The notes beneath the pieces are model-generated. The model did no database searches. It was not told where the DNA came from and worked only from the letters and a program-made list of their open reading frames with translations. From the NCBI RefSeq assembly GCF_003971255.1, contig NZ_CP034660.1, positions 1,488,001-1,552,000 of the forward strand: 64,000 nt of DNA. Reading direction: 5' to 3'. Shown here one piece after another: positions 18,167 through 27,099 of this stretch; positions within the stretch are counted from its first letter, which is position 1, and each line of letters starts with the position of its first letter. The translations under genes and the position numbers were made by a program. The DNA comes from Colwellia sp. Arc7-635 (lineage in GTDB: Bacteria; Pseudomonadota; Gammaproteobacteria; Enterobacterales; Alteromonadaceae).

Positions 18167-18210
18167 CTTGTCTTAGTTATATACCCGTTCCACTACCTGG
18201 TTAAATATTT

Positions 18211-18245
18211 TTAAACGGCCTTCGAGTTTATTGAAGGCCGTTTAA
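18211..18245. terminator. Strong bidirectional terminator
   Basis: Perfect 13-bp stem TTAAACGGCCTTC / GAAGGCCGTTTAA with a 9-base loop, flanked by T-rich DNA on the left and A-rich DNA on the right, between two convergent genes. It can stop transcription from both sides. Confidence 0.85.
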
Positions 18246-18345
18246 AAAACTAATAAAAATCACTTAAACCAGCCATAGTGACCTCGATGTTAGTGATTAA
18301 CTTGAGGCTTAAAGGCGTGTTAAGTTTAGTTAAGTTTAAATATCA

Positions 18346-18939
18346 CTAACTATCCTGCAGCCAACCCTTTGCTACAGCAATGTCTATTTGCTGACAAACA
18401 TAAACCCATAACTGAGGCGCTAAACCTTCAAGAAATTTATTACGCTTAATAACTTGTGACTTTGTTACCGAGTGTCTAGCCCAACTTCCGCCCTCATTTC
18501 TCATGTTTTGCAGTAACGGTAAAACGCTGTCCATTGCTTTTGCGAATCTTGCATCGATAGTTTCAGCATCTTCAAACTCTAACCATAAGGCTTTATATGT
18601 TTGAAATTGCTGTTCAGGTAATAAGCCAAAAATGCGTGTTACCGCTGCTATTTCTTTCTCTCTTTGCTCTTCAAGTGCGGCTTTATCTGAAAAGGCAAAC
18701 ATATCGCCAGCGTCTATTTCGACAATATCATGGATAAGTAGCATGCTCATAACACGAGTAATATTAACTTTCTCTACCGCATATTCATGAAGTATTTGCG
18801 CCGTTAAGGTAATGTGCCAGCTATGCTCAGCACTGTTTTCAAATCTATTGCTGTCCGACTTCACCAGGGCTTGTCGGTAAACACCTTTAAGTCGATCTAA
18901 CTCAATAATAAAATCTAATTGCTTATCTAATGCTTCCAT
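18346..18939 (-). CDS. HD domain phosphohydrolase (HDDC2/YfbR-like)
   Basis: A 197-residue cytoplasmic HD-superfamily metal-dependent phosphohydrolase. Metal ligands are visible: NSAEHSWH (His about 40), LLIHDIVEIDAGD (HD about 69-70) and DSVLPLLQNM with the conserved Asp near 136. The arrangement is that of HDDC2/YfbR-like proteins, some of which are 5'-deoxynucleotidases; the substrate here is not proven. No operon partner: flanked by a terminator and a 613-base gap. Confidence 0.85.
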   Translation of the reverse strand: MEALDKQLDFIIELDRLKGVYRQALVKSDSNRFENSAEHSWHITLTAQILHEYAVEKVNITRVMSMLLIHDIVEIDAGDMFAFSDKAALEEQREKEIAAVTRIFGLLPEQQFQTYKALWLEFEDAETIDARFAKAMDSVLPLLQNMRNEGGSWARHSVTKSQVIKRNKFLEGLAPQLWVYVCQQIDIAVAKGWLQDS

Positions 18940-19552
18940 TGTTTTTCCAAAATGAGAATGAAACGAAAATAACTATTTATTAGCTTTAAAGCCAAATAGT
19001 ACGATGAGTGTTTGTGAATTTTGTAATGACATTTAACCCATTATTTAAGCTGAATCTTGATAGATATCGAAATGATAGGGAAACTCCTCATAGCTTAATT
19101 AACATTATAGTTGGGCAGAAAACGATATTTATCAACCTCTTTAAATACGGCTACCGTAACTTTATTTGTTATCCGTAACTGTTCTTTACTTGGCTTTAAA
19201 ATAAAACAGTATTTCTTAAGCGGCTATTAACTTTATATTATTAACCTTATATATGGGTAACTTCAAATTTCCCAATGGGCAGCAAGGTTATTCGCTTGTT
19301 ATTCAAGTACATTAACCAAAACTGTTTTAGCCGTGCTATCACTATTTTATTCCAACATGCACAGTTCAGGAGAGTTATGCATTGAACTGGCGTGACTTGT
19401 TAAATCTTGGCTTGCTGACTAAATCCTTATTTAAAAGTACATTAAAGCTACTTTAAAGTAACGTTAATGAAACCAAAACGCTATAAAGTACGTATAGTCA
19501 TTGCAAGCAGCGAAAAAATTCAGCTAAACAAATTAACAAAAAAGAGTAATGT
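18940..19552. other. 613-base intergenic region without recognisable gene
   Basis: Only short, broken frames on both strands. The last 60 bases lead into the DUF6435 gene, which has AAAGAG as ribosome binding site at 19541-19546. No repeat or strong hairpin seen. Confidence 0.6.
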
Positions 19553-19732
19553 ATGTTTTCGATATTCAAAAAAGACCCAATAAAAAAACTCAACAAAGCC
19601 TACGAAGCAAAACTTGAAAAAGCTATGCTCGCACAAAGAAATGGTGATATTAAAGGTTATGCCATGATAACAGCAGAAGCAGAGAAAATAGCGGCAGAAA
19701 TACAGCTGTTAGAAAGCTCAGCGAAAGCTTAA
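19553..19732 (+). CDS. DUF6435 family small protein
   Basis: A 59-residue protein beginning MFSIFKKDPIKKLNKAYEAK and continuing with AMLAQRNGDIKGYAMITAEAEK. This short, highly helical, Lys/Ala/Glu-rich peptide matches DUF6435, a small family seen in gammaproteobacteria. The charged helix could form a coiled coil; there is no membrane segment. It is too short for many ORF callers but has a ribosome binding site (AAAGAG) 7 bases before its ATG. Stands alone. Function unknown. Confidence 0.75.
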   Translation: MFSIFKKDPIKKLNKAYEAKLEKAMLAQRNGDIKGYAMITAEAEKIAAEIQLLESSAKA

Positions 19733-19734
19733 TT

Positions 19735-19801
19735 AATACCAATCTTATTAATTAAGTGCTCATTTTAAGACGGCCTAACTATTACTCAGTCAAGCGCCTT
19801 G
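19735..19801 (-). repeat. Truncated MITE-like element
   Basis: Starts with AATACCAATCTTATTAATTA and contains CTATTACTCAGTCAAGCGCC, which match, in opposite orientation, the terminus and interior of the longer element at 38512-38672. The intervening segment is deleted here. It lies directly at the stop of the DUF6435 gene. Confidence 0.65.
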
Positions 19802-19815
19802 CTACTGAACACTCC

Positions 19816-21063
19816 CTAAATAGCAGGGTTAATTTTTTGCTTGATAACGTTAAACTCGTGGCTGTTTTGCTCTTCTTTATTACAAACACTTAATAAGTCG
19901 GCAATAAAGTGAAAAAGTGCTCGACGCTCAATTTGCTGAATACATTCTTGCTGCTCGCTAGTTAACATGTGGTACATAGTAGCGGCACCGAAATCACCAA
20001 AAATTATATTAGCGTGCTCATCAAACAAGGTATTGTGCGCATATAAATCACCATGACAAACCTGATTTGCATGCAAGTGCTGAAATACATCGCTCATCTG
20101 GCTAATCATTTTATCAATGTGCTTAATGCTCAGGGTAAAGTCAGTAGGGAAGGTATCCCGAGTACAACTTTTAAGACTTGGTGGTAACCCTAAATTTTTA
20201 AAATTATCAGGTATCAAGTTCATAACTAACGCTAAACAATCTTCATCATTAACTTGTGCTAAAGAGCGAACGAGATTTTGATGATCGCCAGCTTTTAAAC
20301 AAGCTTGCAATTCATCTTCTGGATAGCCATCACTAGTCACTTTGCCTTTAAAAATCTTTATCGCTACTTCTTCAGGAAAAACTGATGTGTTATCGACCCA
20401 AGTTGCTCTTGAGATAACACCTGAAGCCCCTTGTCCCAACACATTATGCAAAGTAAAACTTGCTGCTGACACTGATGGCACAAAAGCTGTGTCGACATTA
20501 GCACAACTAAAAGGGTTACCTGAAAAGGCAAACCATGCCAGTTTAGGCAACTTTAATAACTGCTCAGGACACTCAGTTAAGTCATTCGCTGAAATACGTA
20601 CTAACTCAAGATTAAGCGACTGAGCTAAAGTTAACGGTAAGGTTGTCAACTTATTACCCGCCAAGGCCAGTTTCTGTAATCTTGGGCGTTCACCCAAGCT
20701 GTCAGGCAACGTTTCAATACAGTTATCGGTTAGTATCAACCAACGTAATTTCGCGGGTAAAGCATCAGCAGGTACGTGCTTAATTTGGTTAGACTTAAAG
20801 CCGACCATCTCTAAATTTTCACAACCACCTAGAACTTCTGGCAGGGTGGTAAAAAGGTTATTTGATGCGAAAATTATTTTCAGCTTTTTTAGCTGACTTA
20901 ACTCGCTTGGTAACGAGGTTAATTGATTATCAGATAAGTCTAAAATTTCTAAACTATCAGCTAATGACAAAATCTCTAATGGAAATGACGTTAACTTATC
21001 CGATATTTTTAAGCGCTGAATACCCGTGAGTTCACCTGATTTTAATTGAGATAGCGTATGCAT
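19816..21063 (-). CDS. Leucine-rich repeat protein with protein kinase domain
   Basis: A 415-residue cytoplasmic protein. Residues 15-185 hold about seven bacterial-type LRRs with the pattern LxxLPxxLxxLxxLxxLxLxxNxL. From about 205 a eukaryotic-like kinase domain follows: glycine loop LGQGASGVISRA, VAIKIFKG (catalytic Lys), HGDLYAHN (about 335, HRD changed to HGD, as in many bacterial kinases) and GDFGAAT (about 352). Only about 60 residues follow the DFG motif, so the C-lobe is short, although the catalytic residues are all present. LRR-kinase fusions of this type occur in Colwellia, Pseudomonas and others; the target is unknown. No phosphatase partner lies beside it. Confidence 0.85.
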   Translation of the reverse strand: MHTLSQLKSGELTGIQRLKISDKLTSFPLEILSLADSLEILDLSDNQLTSLPSELSQLKKLKIIFASNNLFTTLPEVLGGCENLEMVGFKSNQIKHVPADALPAKLRWLILTDNCIETLPDSLGERPRLQKLALAGNKLTTLPLTLAQSLNLELVRISANDLTECPEQLLKLPKLAWFAFSGNPFSCANVDTAFVPSVSAASFTLHNVLGQGASGVISRATWVDNTSVFPEEVAIKIFKGKVTSDGYPEDELQACLKAGDHQNLVRSLAQVNDEDCLALVMNLIPDNFKNLGLPPSLKSCTRDTFPTDFTLSIKHIDKMISQMSDVFQHLHANQVCHGDLYAHNTLFDEHANIIFGDFGAATMYHMLTSEQQECIQQIERRALFHFIADLLSVCNKEEQNSHEFNVIKQKINPAI

Positions 21064-21751
21064 TTGATTAACCCATGGTTGTTTAATTTAAAGAGAGAAT
21101 GCTAGAAAATAAGATGACAGAGCCTTAGATATAAAAAATCCGATAAGCTTATTACTTAAAAGGAATTTAGGCTTTTTTAGGCTCTAGCAACCTAACATAG
21201 TGTATTATCAAGCTCGAATTCATGACCATTCGCCTATCTTACACAGCACTGAAAAAGCGAGAGTTATTGTACTTTTCTTTGCTATATATGAATAGCCCAA
21301 TTTATTAATACGGCAGATCCCCGTGAGATTCTGTTATTTATCTCAGCAAGTGGGCTATTTATTGTGGTGCTTAATAGCTTTAGAGTTTAATAAAAGGTTA
21401 AATACTGCTGAAATTAATTAGCATAGCTGTCTTGATTAACCCACTGACTCATTACCAATCACTGACCGTAATGACGCTTACCCATGTGGCAGCGGTAATA
21501 ATATAAGAAGTTTTTCTGACAGTGAACTGGAATACTTTATTAAACTGATATCGGGGAGACATTCAAGATATGTCTCAAGACATCAGTAACTAGCTTTATG
21601 ATGTTATTTCTCTTAATTGAACAAATCTAATTGGTAAATACCACTCATTAATAGCAGTATGGCTTCCTCATATAGCACTTGAAGCGCTGAACCTCGGTTT
21701 TAAGCTCATGATCTTCAAATTTTCCCAATAAGCGCGGAGCAACACGTAAAA
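21064..21751. other. 688-base intergenic region
   Basis: No convincing ORF. A repeat ATAGCCCA (about 21292) / TGGGCTAT (about 21351) could form a long-range hairpin about 65 bases across, possibly a terminator or the remains of a small mobile element. The rest shows nothing recognisable. Confidence 0.55.
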
Positions 21752-22303
21752 ATGAAAATATTTTTGCTTACCCATGAACGTGAAATACGTAGGGGCACCA
21801 ATACCGGTGCTATCGCTATAAAAGACGCTAATAATATTGTTGAACGTATACTCTGGGAAAGAATAAACCCTAATAAAGACCTGGTTCAATTAATAGAAAA
21901 CAATGAGGCGGTATTATTATATTCGAAGGAAGAACTGTCACCGACAGAAGCATCGGCTGAATTTTCGACTACACCGTTAATTGCATCATCAGCAGTATCA
22001 AAGGACGCTTCAAAGCTTAGGGCGAAGGTAATTTCAAAGGTAAGAATTGAAGCGTATGAAAACATCATTATTATTGATAGCACATGGCAAGAAGCCAATA
22101 AGATTTTTAACCAAAGCACTTATTTAAAAAATGCGCCGCAATTCACCCTGAAAACGACTAATGATTCTTTATATAAACTCAGGGCCAATCAACCTAAAGG
22201 TGGCTTATGCACTATCGAATGCATAATCGAAGTTTTAAAGCTAAAAGGTCAGGATAAACTGGCAGCAGAGTTATCATTAAAATTTGAAGAGTTTAATGGT
22301 TAA
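21752..22303 (+). CDS. DTW domain tRNA-uridine aminocarboxypropyltransferase
   Basis: A 183-residue protein of the DTW family. It shows LTHEREIRRGTNTG at the start, IIIDSTWQEANKIF (the DxTW signature, about 108-121) and the C-terminal LYKLRANQPKGGLCTIEC block that binds S-adenosylmethionine. Members (TapT/YfiP, human DTWD1/2) transfer the 3-amino-3-carboxypropyl group to uridine in tRNA. The N-terminal zinc-binding Cys cluster found in longer members is absent, so this is the short form. Stands alone upstream of the RiPP cluster. Confidence 0.85.
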   Translation: MKIFLLTHEREIRRGTNTGAIAIKDANNIVERILWERINPNKDLVQLIENNEAVLLYSKEELSPTEASAEFSTTPLIASSAVSKDASKLRAKVISKVRIEAYENIIIIDSTWQEANKIFNQSTYLKNAPQFTLKTTNDSLYKLRANQPKGGLCTIECIIEVLKLKGQDKLAAELSLKFEEFNG

Positions 22304-22329
22304 TTGCTTTGACAAAAAGAATGTTAAAC

Positions 22330-22398
22330 AGGCCACCCATGATAACTTTTTAAGGCTATCCAAAGTGTAATCGTACTGAAAATTATTATGGGTGGCCT
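22330..22398. repeat. Inverted repeat carrying the CCACCCATGATAA motif
   Basis: Arms AGGCCACCCATGATAA (22330-22345) and TTATTATGGGTGGCCT (22383-22398) match at 15 of 16 positions and enclose 37 bases. It may terminate the DTW gene, but the arm motif recurs near 37.65 and 38.15 kb, which suggests a repeat family. Confidence 0.6.
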
Positions 22399-22697
22399 GA
22401 CAAAAAGTGTGAATAGAGGCGTATTCTATGTCTCCTTGAAAAAAGTGAGCATAGGCTGAATTTATTCGATTTTGAATACTCATATTTCTGCTTAAGGCCT
22501 AAGTAACAGGCTAAATAATGGTTGGCTGTACATGCAATGATATTTACCATTATGCATACTAATTCACCAGCCAAATAATTACTTCACTAAAAGTATGGGT
22601 GCTTTTGGTTGACCAGAATACACTCTCGCGATATCTTTGTCAGAAAATAGTTCTAAACTCACTAAGAGTATGAATATTCAATGAGAATACTAAATTT

Positions 22698-23603
22698 ATG
22701 TCTACCTACAGAGCCTTTGGTTTAACGTTTGACAGCGATATTAAACTTCATCCTTTATTAACCTCAGATGAAGAGAATGCTGATGTGAAAATAGAGCTGT
22801 CTCAAGTATGTAAAACCGGGCTAGACAATCCGAGAACAGTAAAGCCTTATTGCCAAATAGCGAGCAATGAGCTTTGGCTTCAAATTCCGGACATTGCCAG
22901 GTTCTATGTTACAAATGGCAATAAAATCGTTGTTCAGCCCGAGGCGAATGCTGATATGCAAAGTGTCCGGTTATTTTTGCTTGGCTCTTGCATAGGAGCA
23001 ATTATGTATCAGCGTAACCGTCTGGTAATTCACGGTAATGCCATTCGTTTTGGTGATGGTTGTGTCATCTTCGCAGGAGCTTCAGGTAATGGTAAATCAA
23101 CACTGGCGGCGGCTTTTTATAAACGAGGTTATGAAATCCTAGCAGATGATTTATCTGTGATTGATGAATTTTGTCAAGTGCAACCCAGCTATCCACAAAT
23201 AAAACTTTGGCATGATACGGCCAAAAAACTGGATATTGATGTTTCACAGCTTAACCGTATTCGATTACAGGTTGATAAGTACGCTTACCCAATAAAAGAC
23301 GACTTCTGTGATATACCGCTTCCAGTTAAAGCTATTTATATACTCAATACACATAATAATAATGACTTTATTTTTGATCCTATCAAAGGTCTAGATAAAT
23401 TCAACCCCTTGAAAAATAATAGCTACCGAAGTAATTACATAGAAGGCTTGGGGCTTAAAGCTGCGCACCTTAAATTATGTGGCCTACTGGCAAATAATAT
23501 CGATATCATTCGAATTACGCGGCCCAATACTGGTTTTAAACTCGATGAGTTGGTTGAACTGATCGAAGCAGATATTAAACAGCGTGAGGAAAAGTCAGTA
23601 TGA
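22698..23603 (+). CDS. HPr kinase-like peptide kinase of the lasso cluster
   Basis: A 301-residue protein starting MSTYRAFGLTFDSDI, the usual opening of HprK-like kinases found in lasso-peptide clusters. It has a P-loop GASGNGKSTLAAAF (about 131-144) and YEILADDLSVI (about 149-159), equivalent to the HPr kinase active-site Asp pair; the HPr kinase N-terminal regulatory domain is absent. Studied relatives (PadeK, ThcoK, SyanK) phosphorylate the C-terminal Ser of lasso precursors. The precursor encoded at 26595-26771 ends in Ser, which fits. The gene overlaps the sulfotransferase start by 4 bases (ATGA), so the two are translationally coupled. Confidence 0.82.
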   Translation: MSTYRAFGLTFDSDIKLHPLLTSDEENADVKIELSQVCKTGLDNPRTVKPYCQIASNELWLQIPDIARFYVTNGNKIVVQPEANADMQSVRLFLLGSCIGAIMYQRNRLVIHGNAIRFGDGCVIFAGASGNGKSTLAAAFYKRGYEILADDLSVIDEFCQVQPSYPQIKLWHDTAKKLDIDVSQLNRIRLQVDKYAYPIKDDFCDIPLPVKAIYILNTHNNNDFIFDPIKGLDKFNPLKNNSYRSNYIEGLGLKAAHLKLCGLLANNIDIIRITRPNTGFKLDELVELIEADIKQREEKSV

Positions 23604-24499
23604 GTATTCAGCCAAATATTTACTGGCTCGCGTCTTACCCTAAGTCGGGAAATACCTGGACACGGGCGTTTATTGCCAACTTACTCAATGAAGAAACAGA
23701 GGCGGTCGATATCAATGCATTGGATACTGGTGCCATAGCTAGTGGCAGGGATTGGGTAGAAACTGCTCTCGATTTTGATATCAATGAGCTGTCTCACGAT
23801 GAGATTGATCGCTTGCGGCCAACGGCTTATCGCTGGCTTTCGCAGCAACTAGAGTCACCTGGTTACCATAAAATACATGATGCCTATACCTATTTGCCTA
23901 ATGGCGAAGCCTTGATCCCCATTGACACGAGCAAAGGGGTGTTATGCATTATTCGTAACCCGCTTGATGTGGCAATTTCCTTTGCGCACCATAATTCTTG
24001 TAGCATAGATAAAGCGATCGCCAATATGGCAAAGGCCGATTATGCTTTTTGTGCTCAGTCAAAACGTTATTATCCTCAATTGAGACAACGGCTACTTAGT
24101 TGGTCGGGGCATGTTCTTAGCTGGGCTAATGCGCCAGGCCTCAATAAACTGATCGTTCGTTATGAAGATATGAAGCAAAACTCAGTGGCGACGTTTTCTT
24201 GTATGGCGTCATTTTTAGAACTGCCCCATGACAAGAAGTCAGTTACAGAAGCTTTGGAACACTGCAAAATAGAAAAGCTTCAGGCTCAGGAAGCCGCATC
24301 GCCTTTTAAAGAGCGAGCAGCTAAATCAAAAAGTTTTTTTCGTAAAGGCCTAGTGGGTGACTGGAAAAATACTCTGACCGACAAACAGATAAACACCCTC
24401 ATCAATGATCATAGAAGCGTGATGCAGCGTTTTGGCTATTTAGATGCACAAGAGCAACCTTGTGAACATAGTAAAGAAGAAGAGGCCCTTAATGAGTAG
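23600..24499 (+). CDS. Sulfotransferase of the lasso cluster
   Basis: A 299-residue PAPS-dependent sulfotransferase. The 5'-phosphosulfate loop is YPKSGNTWTRAFIANLL (about 10-26), the 3'-phosphate site is CIIRNPLDVAISFAHH (about 116-131), and RKGLVGDWKNTL (about 248-259) is the conserved C-terminal RxGxxGDWK motif. It sits between the kinase and the cyclase with overlaps on both sides, so it belongs to the same operon. Tailoring of the peptide by O-sulfation is the simple inference; Ser, Thr or the phosphorylated tail could be acceptors. It could also act on a carbohydrate. Confidence 0.85.
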   Translation: MSIQPNIYWLASYPKSGNTWTRAFIANLLNEETEAVDINALDTGAIASGRDWVETALDFDINELSHDEIDRLRPTAYRWLSQQLESPGYHKIHDAYTYLPNGEALIPIDTSKGVLCIIRNPLDVAISFAHHNSCSIDKAIANMAKADYAFCAQSKRYYPQLRQRLLSWSGHVLSWANAPGLNKLIVRYEDMKQNSVATFSCMASFLELPHDKKSVTEALEHCKIEKLQAQEAASPFKERAAKSKSFFRKGLVGDWKNTLTDKQINTLINDHRSVMQRFGYLDAQEQPCEHSKEEEALNE

Positions 24500-26342
24500 C
24501 ATACATGCTTACATGGGCCAAAAAAATAGTGCTATTAATGATACATTACGCTCAATGCTTAAAGCCTCTGATTACTGGCAGCCATACAAGAAAACGAGCT
24601 GGATTTCAAACTTGCACACTCTTGGTCTAGCTAAAGCACAACTGTATAACACACTTAATTCCTTGAAAGATGGTGTGCATCATGATGCAGAGAACTGCTT
24701 GAGTATTACGGCTAATGCTCGAATAGATAATCGTAGTGAATTATTAATACAGCTAGAAATAAACCCTGACGAAGCCAGTATTCAAACAGACAGCCAATTA
24801 ATTTTACAAACCTATGTTAAATGGGGTAAAGAGTGCGTAAAACAGTTACGAGGTGACTTTGTCTTTATTATCTGGGATGAAGCACAACAAAAACTATTTT
24901 GCGCGCGTGATCACTTTGGTGTCAAAGTACTATTTTATTCACAGAATAAACAAAAAATTATGCTCAGTAATGAGCATAATGCTTTTTTTACTTCGGATTA
25001 TTGTGATCCGTCAAAAGTAGATGAAAAATGGCTGGTAGAAAATCTTTGGAATATAAGCCCTTTGGATTTTGACTCCCCAAATCCTGATATACATATTTTG
25101 CCGCCGGCCCATACACTTGAATTTGATGCCAACGGTATAAAACTGACCCGTTTCTGGCACCTTGAACGAAAAAACAGCTGGCAAAACCTTGACGATGAAG
25201 CGCTGATCGCAGAATTAAAAACACGTTTTAATAAGGCTGTGGTAGCGCGTTTAGACAGCCAATCTCCTTTGGGGGCAGAATTAAGTGAAGGTCTTGACTC
25301 AAACGGTATCGTTGGCGTTGCAGCACCGCACTTAAGACCTAACGTTATGCATACCTTTTCATATAAGTGTGAAGCGCTTAGCGAAAAAAATCAGCATATC
25401 TGGGGCGACACCTATAAAGACATTGAAGATATGCTCGCTATGCATGAAAACCTTCAAGCAACCTGGCAAGTGAGTGATCAAAAGCAACAAGAAAAACAAA
25501 CAGAGTTTGATTATCAAGTATTTTATCAAAATTTTGGCGCTGTTATCCCCATACAAGGTCCATTTTTAACGGCCCAACTGGCGCAAAAAAAGGGAGTGCA
25601 GGCTCTATTATCAGGCTGGGGCGGTGATCATTGTGTCACTTGCCCAGGCGATGAGTATGCAAATGAGCTATTTCGTCATGGTCGAGGCATTATGCTTTAT
25701 CGATTGCTGAAAGGTAAATATGAGCGAGGGCGAGGGCCACACCCTGTTCGTAGTATGGTCACCACAGCACTTAGCCAATTAGCACCCAAGCTGAACTTTT
25801 TTCTAAAAACTCGTCGGCCTTGTCTAGAAAAAGCTATGCAACAGCGTGGCCAAACACATTTTTTACATGAAAAATGGCAAAAACATTTTAAATTAGATCA
25901 AAACCTTGAGCGGTTTATTCGGCAATATCAGCGTTCAAGTGTTCAACAATATGAACTACGTGAATTATTTGAAATAGGTCTGACCAATCGTTTGACTCAC
26001 ACCGAGCTTATTGCTCGACAGTATCGTATTGAATACCGTTTCCCCATGCTTGATGTTGACCTAGTCGAGTTCGCTCATAGTTTACCTAGCGCCTTGAAAA
26101 TTCATAATGGCATTGAGCGTTATCCGTTTAGGCGATTGCTTGAAGGTATCACTACACCACGTATACAATGGCGACGAAAGAGCGACGTGAGTTATCCTAA
26201 TATTGATAGGGGGGCGCAGATATTAAGCCAAAACATTGCGCTTTTAGTTAAACTTAAAGATAACCCGCTCACTCTAAAGTACAGTAGTGATGAAAAGATA
26301 AAAAAACATATCGAAACTAACAGAAGGGGCTTGAAAATTTAA
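24492..26342 (+). CDS. Asparagine synthetase-like lasso cyclase (C protein)
   Basis: A 616-residue class B asparagine synthetase homolog with an N-terminal glutaminase-like domain (about 1-200; FVFIIWDEAQQKLFCARDHF and LLSGWGGDHC later in the synthetase domain) and a C-terminal AMP-forming domain. The start at ATG 24492 follows AGAAGAAGAGG and gives MSSIHAYMGQ: there is no Cys at position 2, so the glutaminase is inactive, as in lasso C proteins that adenylate an Asp/Glu side chain of the peptide. The ATP pyrophosphatase loop reads SEGLDS (about 266) where SGGLDS is usual. It overlaps the sulfotransferase gene by 8 bases. Late YRFPMLDVDLVEF and IQWRRKSDVSYPN match known cyclases. Ring closure is inferred from context. 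Confidence 0.82.
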   Translation: MSSIHAYMGQKNSAINDTLRSMLKASDYWQPYKKTSWISNLHTLGLAKAQLYNTLNSLKDGVHHDAENCLSITANARIDNRSELLIQLEINPDEASIQTDSQLILQTYVKWGKECVKQLRGDFVFIIWDEAQQKLFCARDHFGVKVLFYSQNKQKIMLSNEHNAFFTSDYCDPSKVDEKWLVENLWNISPLDFDSPNPDIHILPPAHTLEFDANGIKLTRFWHLERKNSWQNLDDEALIAELKTRFNKAVVARLDSQSPLGAELSEGLDSNGIVGVAAPHLRPNVMHTFSYKCEALSEKNQHIWGDTYKDIEDMLAMHENLQATWQVSDQKQQEKQTEFDYQVFYQNFGAVIPIQGPFLTAQLAQKKGVQALLSGWGGDHCVTCPGDEYANELFRHGRGIMLYRLLKGKYERGRGPHPVRSMVTTALSQLAPKLNFFLKTRRPCLEKAMQQRGQTHFLHEKWQKHFKLDQNLERFIRQYQRSSVQQYELRELFEIGLTNRLTHTELIARQYRIEYRFPMLDVDLVEFAHSLPSALKIHNGIERYPFRRLLEGITTPRIQWRRKSDVSYPNIDRGAQILSQNIALLVKLKDNPLTLKYSSDEKIKKHIETNRRGLKI

Positions 26343-26594
26343 GGTTTATGGTTGATTTTAGCTTTTATCATACGAAAATGTCTGATAAATAGAGTGCTGG
26401 GTGCAATGGCAGTGAATTAAGGTGAATGGCGTTTTTACTTTTAACGGGGTACTTATTCTTTTAACAATCCAATACCCCCGGATATTTCGTTCCCTTCTAC
26501 CTGACAACACACATTTCTTAGCTGACTTTTGATTTTGTTATATTCAGCGTGTATCGGGGAGTGTTTCTTGTTAATGAAGCAAGCAGCTGTATTT

Positions 26595-26771
26595 TTAACT
26601 TGGTCCACTAGTCCCGAATCCAGTTTCGGCTGGGGTATTAAAGGGTTTACCTTCTGCTCCACTCATATTTTTTTGTGCTAAATTATGTATTTTCGGTGAG
26701 CTCCAAACTTTTTTAGATGCTTTTACTGCGCTTCCAGATATGTCAGAGTTTTCATTATCATTTTTATTCAT
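26595..26771 (-). CDS. Candidate lasso-peptide precursor (A)
   Basis: A 58-residue peptide in the cluster, convergent with the cyclase gene. The leader contains KKVWSSPKIHNL, similar to the YxxPxL motif recognised by B1 proteins (Trp for Tyr, Ile for Leu). A possible core is GKPFNTPAETGFGTSGPS: an amide between Gly1 and Glu9 would give a nine-residue ring and a nine-residue tail ending in Ser, the residue phosphorylated by HprK-like kinases. Against this, position -2 would be Ala instead of the usual Thr. ATG at 26771 is chosen over TTG 26783; GAG lies 7 bases upstream. It is followed on its own strand by nothing, and lies 329 bases from the next gene, so it probably has its own promoter. Confidence 0.7.
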   Translation of the reverse strand: MNKNDNENSDISGSAVKASKKVWSSPKIHNLAQKNMSGAEGKPFNTPAETGFGTSGPS

Positions 26772-26783
26772 GTAATTACTCAA

Positions 26784-27099
26784 TTAAATTATTTTTTATG
26801 TGGAACGTAGATAATATACAAAAATTATATATTGTTTTTTCAACTATATGTTAACCTTAAATAATACACAAGTATTGAATATGAAATTGACGTGATTTTG
26901 ATGATAAAAAATTAAAACCCAAGCAATTATGCAAAAACATGTTGCTTTAGTTCCAGATAAGCCTTAAATAACAATGGGGGCTTGTTGGGATGCGAAATGA
27001 AACATGTTGAAGATTTAATTGAAGACTATAAGCTCAAAATTCGCTTGGCAGGATAATAGTCGCCGCTAAGGCCATACAATAGAGCGTTTGACCAACCTT
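26784..27099. other. Intergenic region upstream of the precursor gene
   Basis: Very AT-rich from 26784 to 26920; it should contain the precursor promoter (minus strand). A 19-codon frame at 27000-27059 (MKHVEDLIEDYKLKIRLAG) is present on the + strand but has no support as a gene. Confidence 0.5.

Noticed and set aside
22277-22574. Overlapping minus-strand ORFs around the 22330 inverted repeat
   Set aside because: They run through the repeat arms and share only WVACL with the 38150 remnant, which is due to the repeat itself.
26453-26662. Minus-strand ORF of 69 codons overlapping the lasso precursor in another frame
   Set aside because: It overlaps the better supported precursor, has no leader-like motif, and its composition does not suggest coding.
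27000-27059. 19-codon + strand ORF near the precursor promoter
   Set aside because: Too short, no ribosome binding site of note, and no precursor motif; probably chance.
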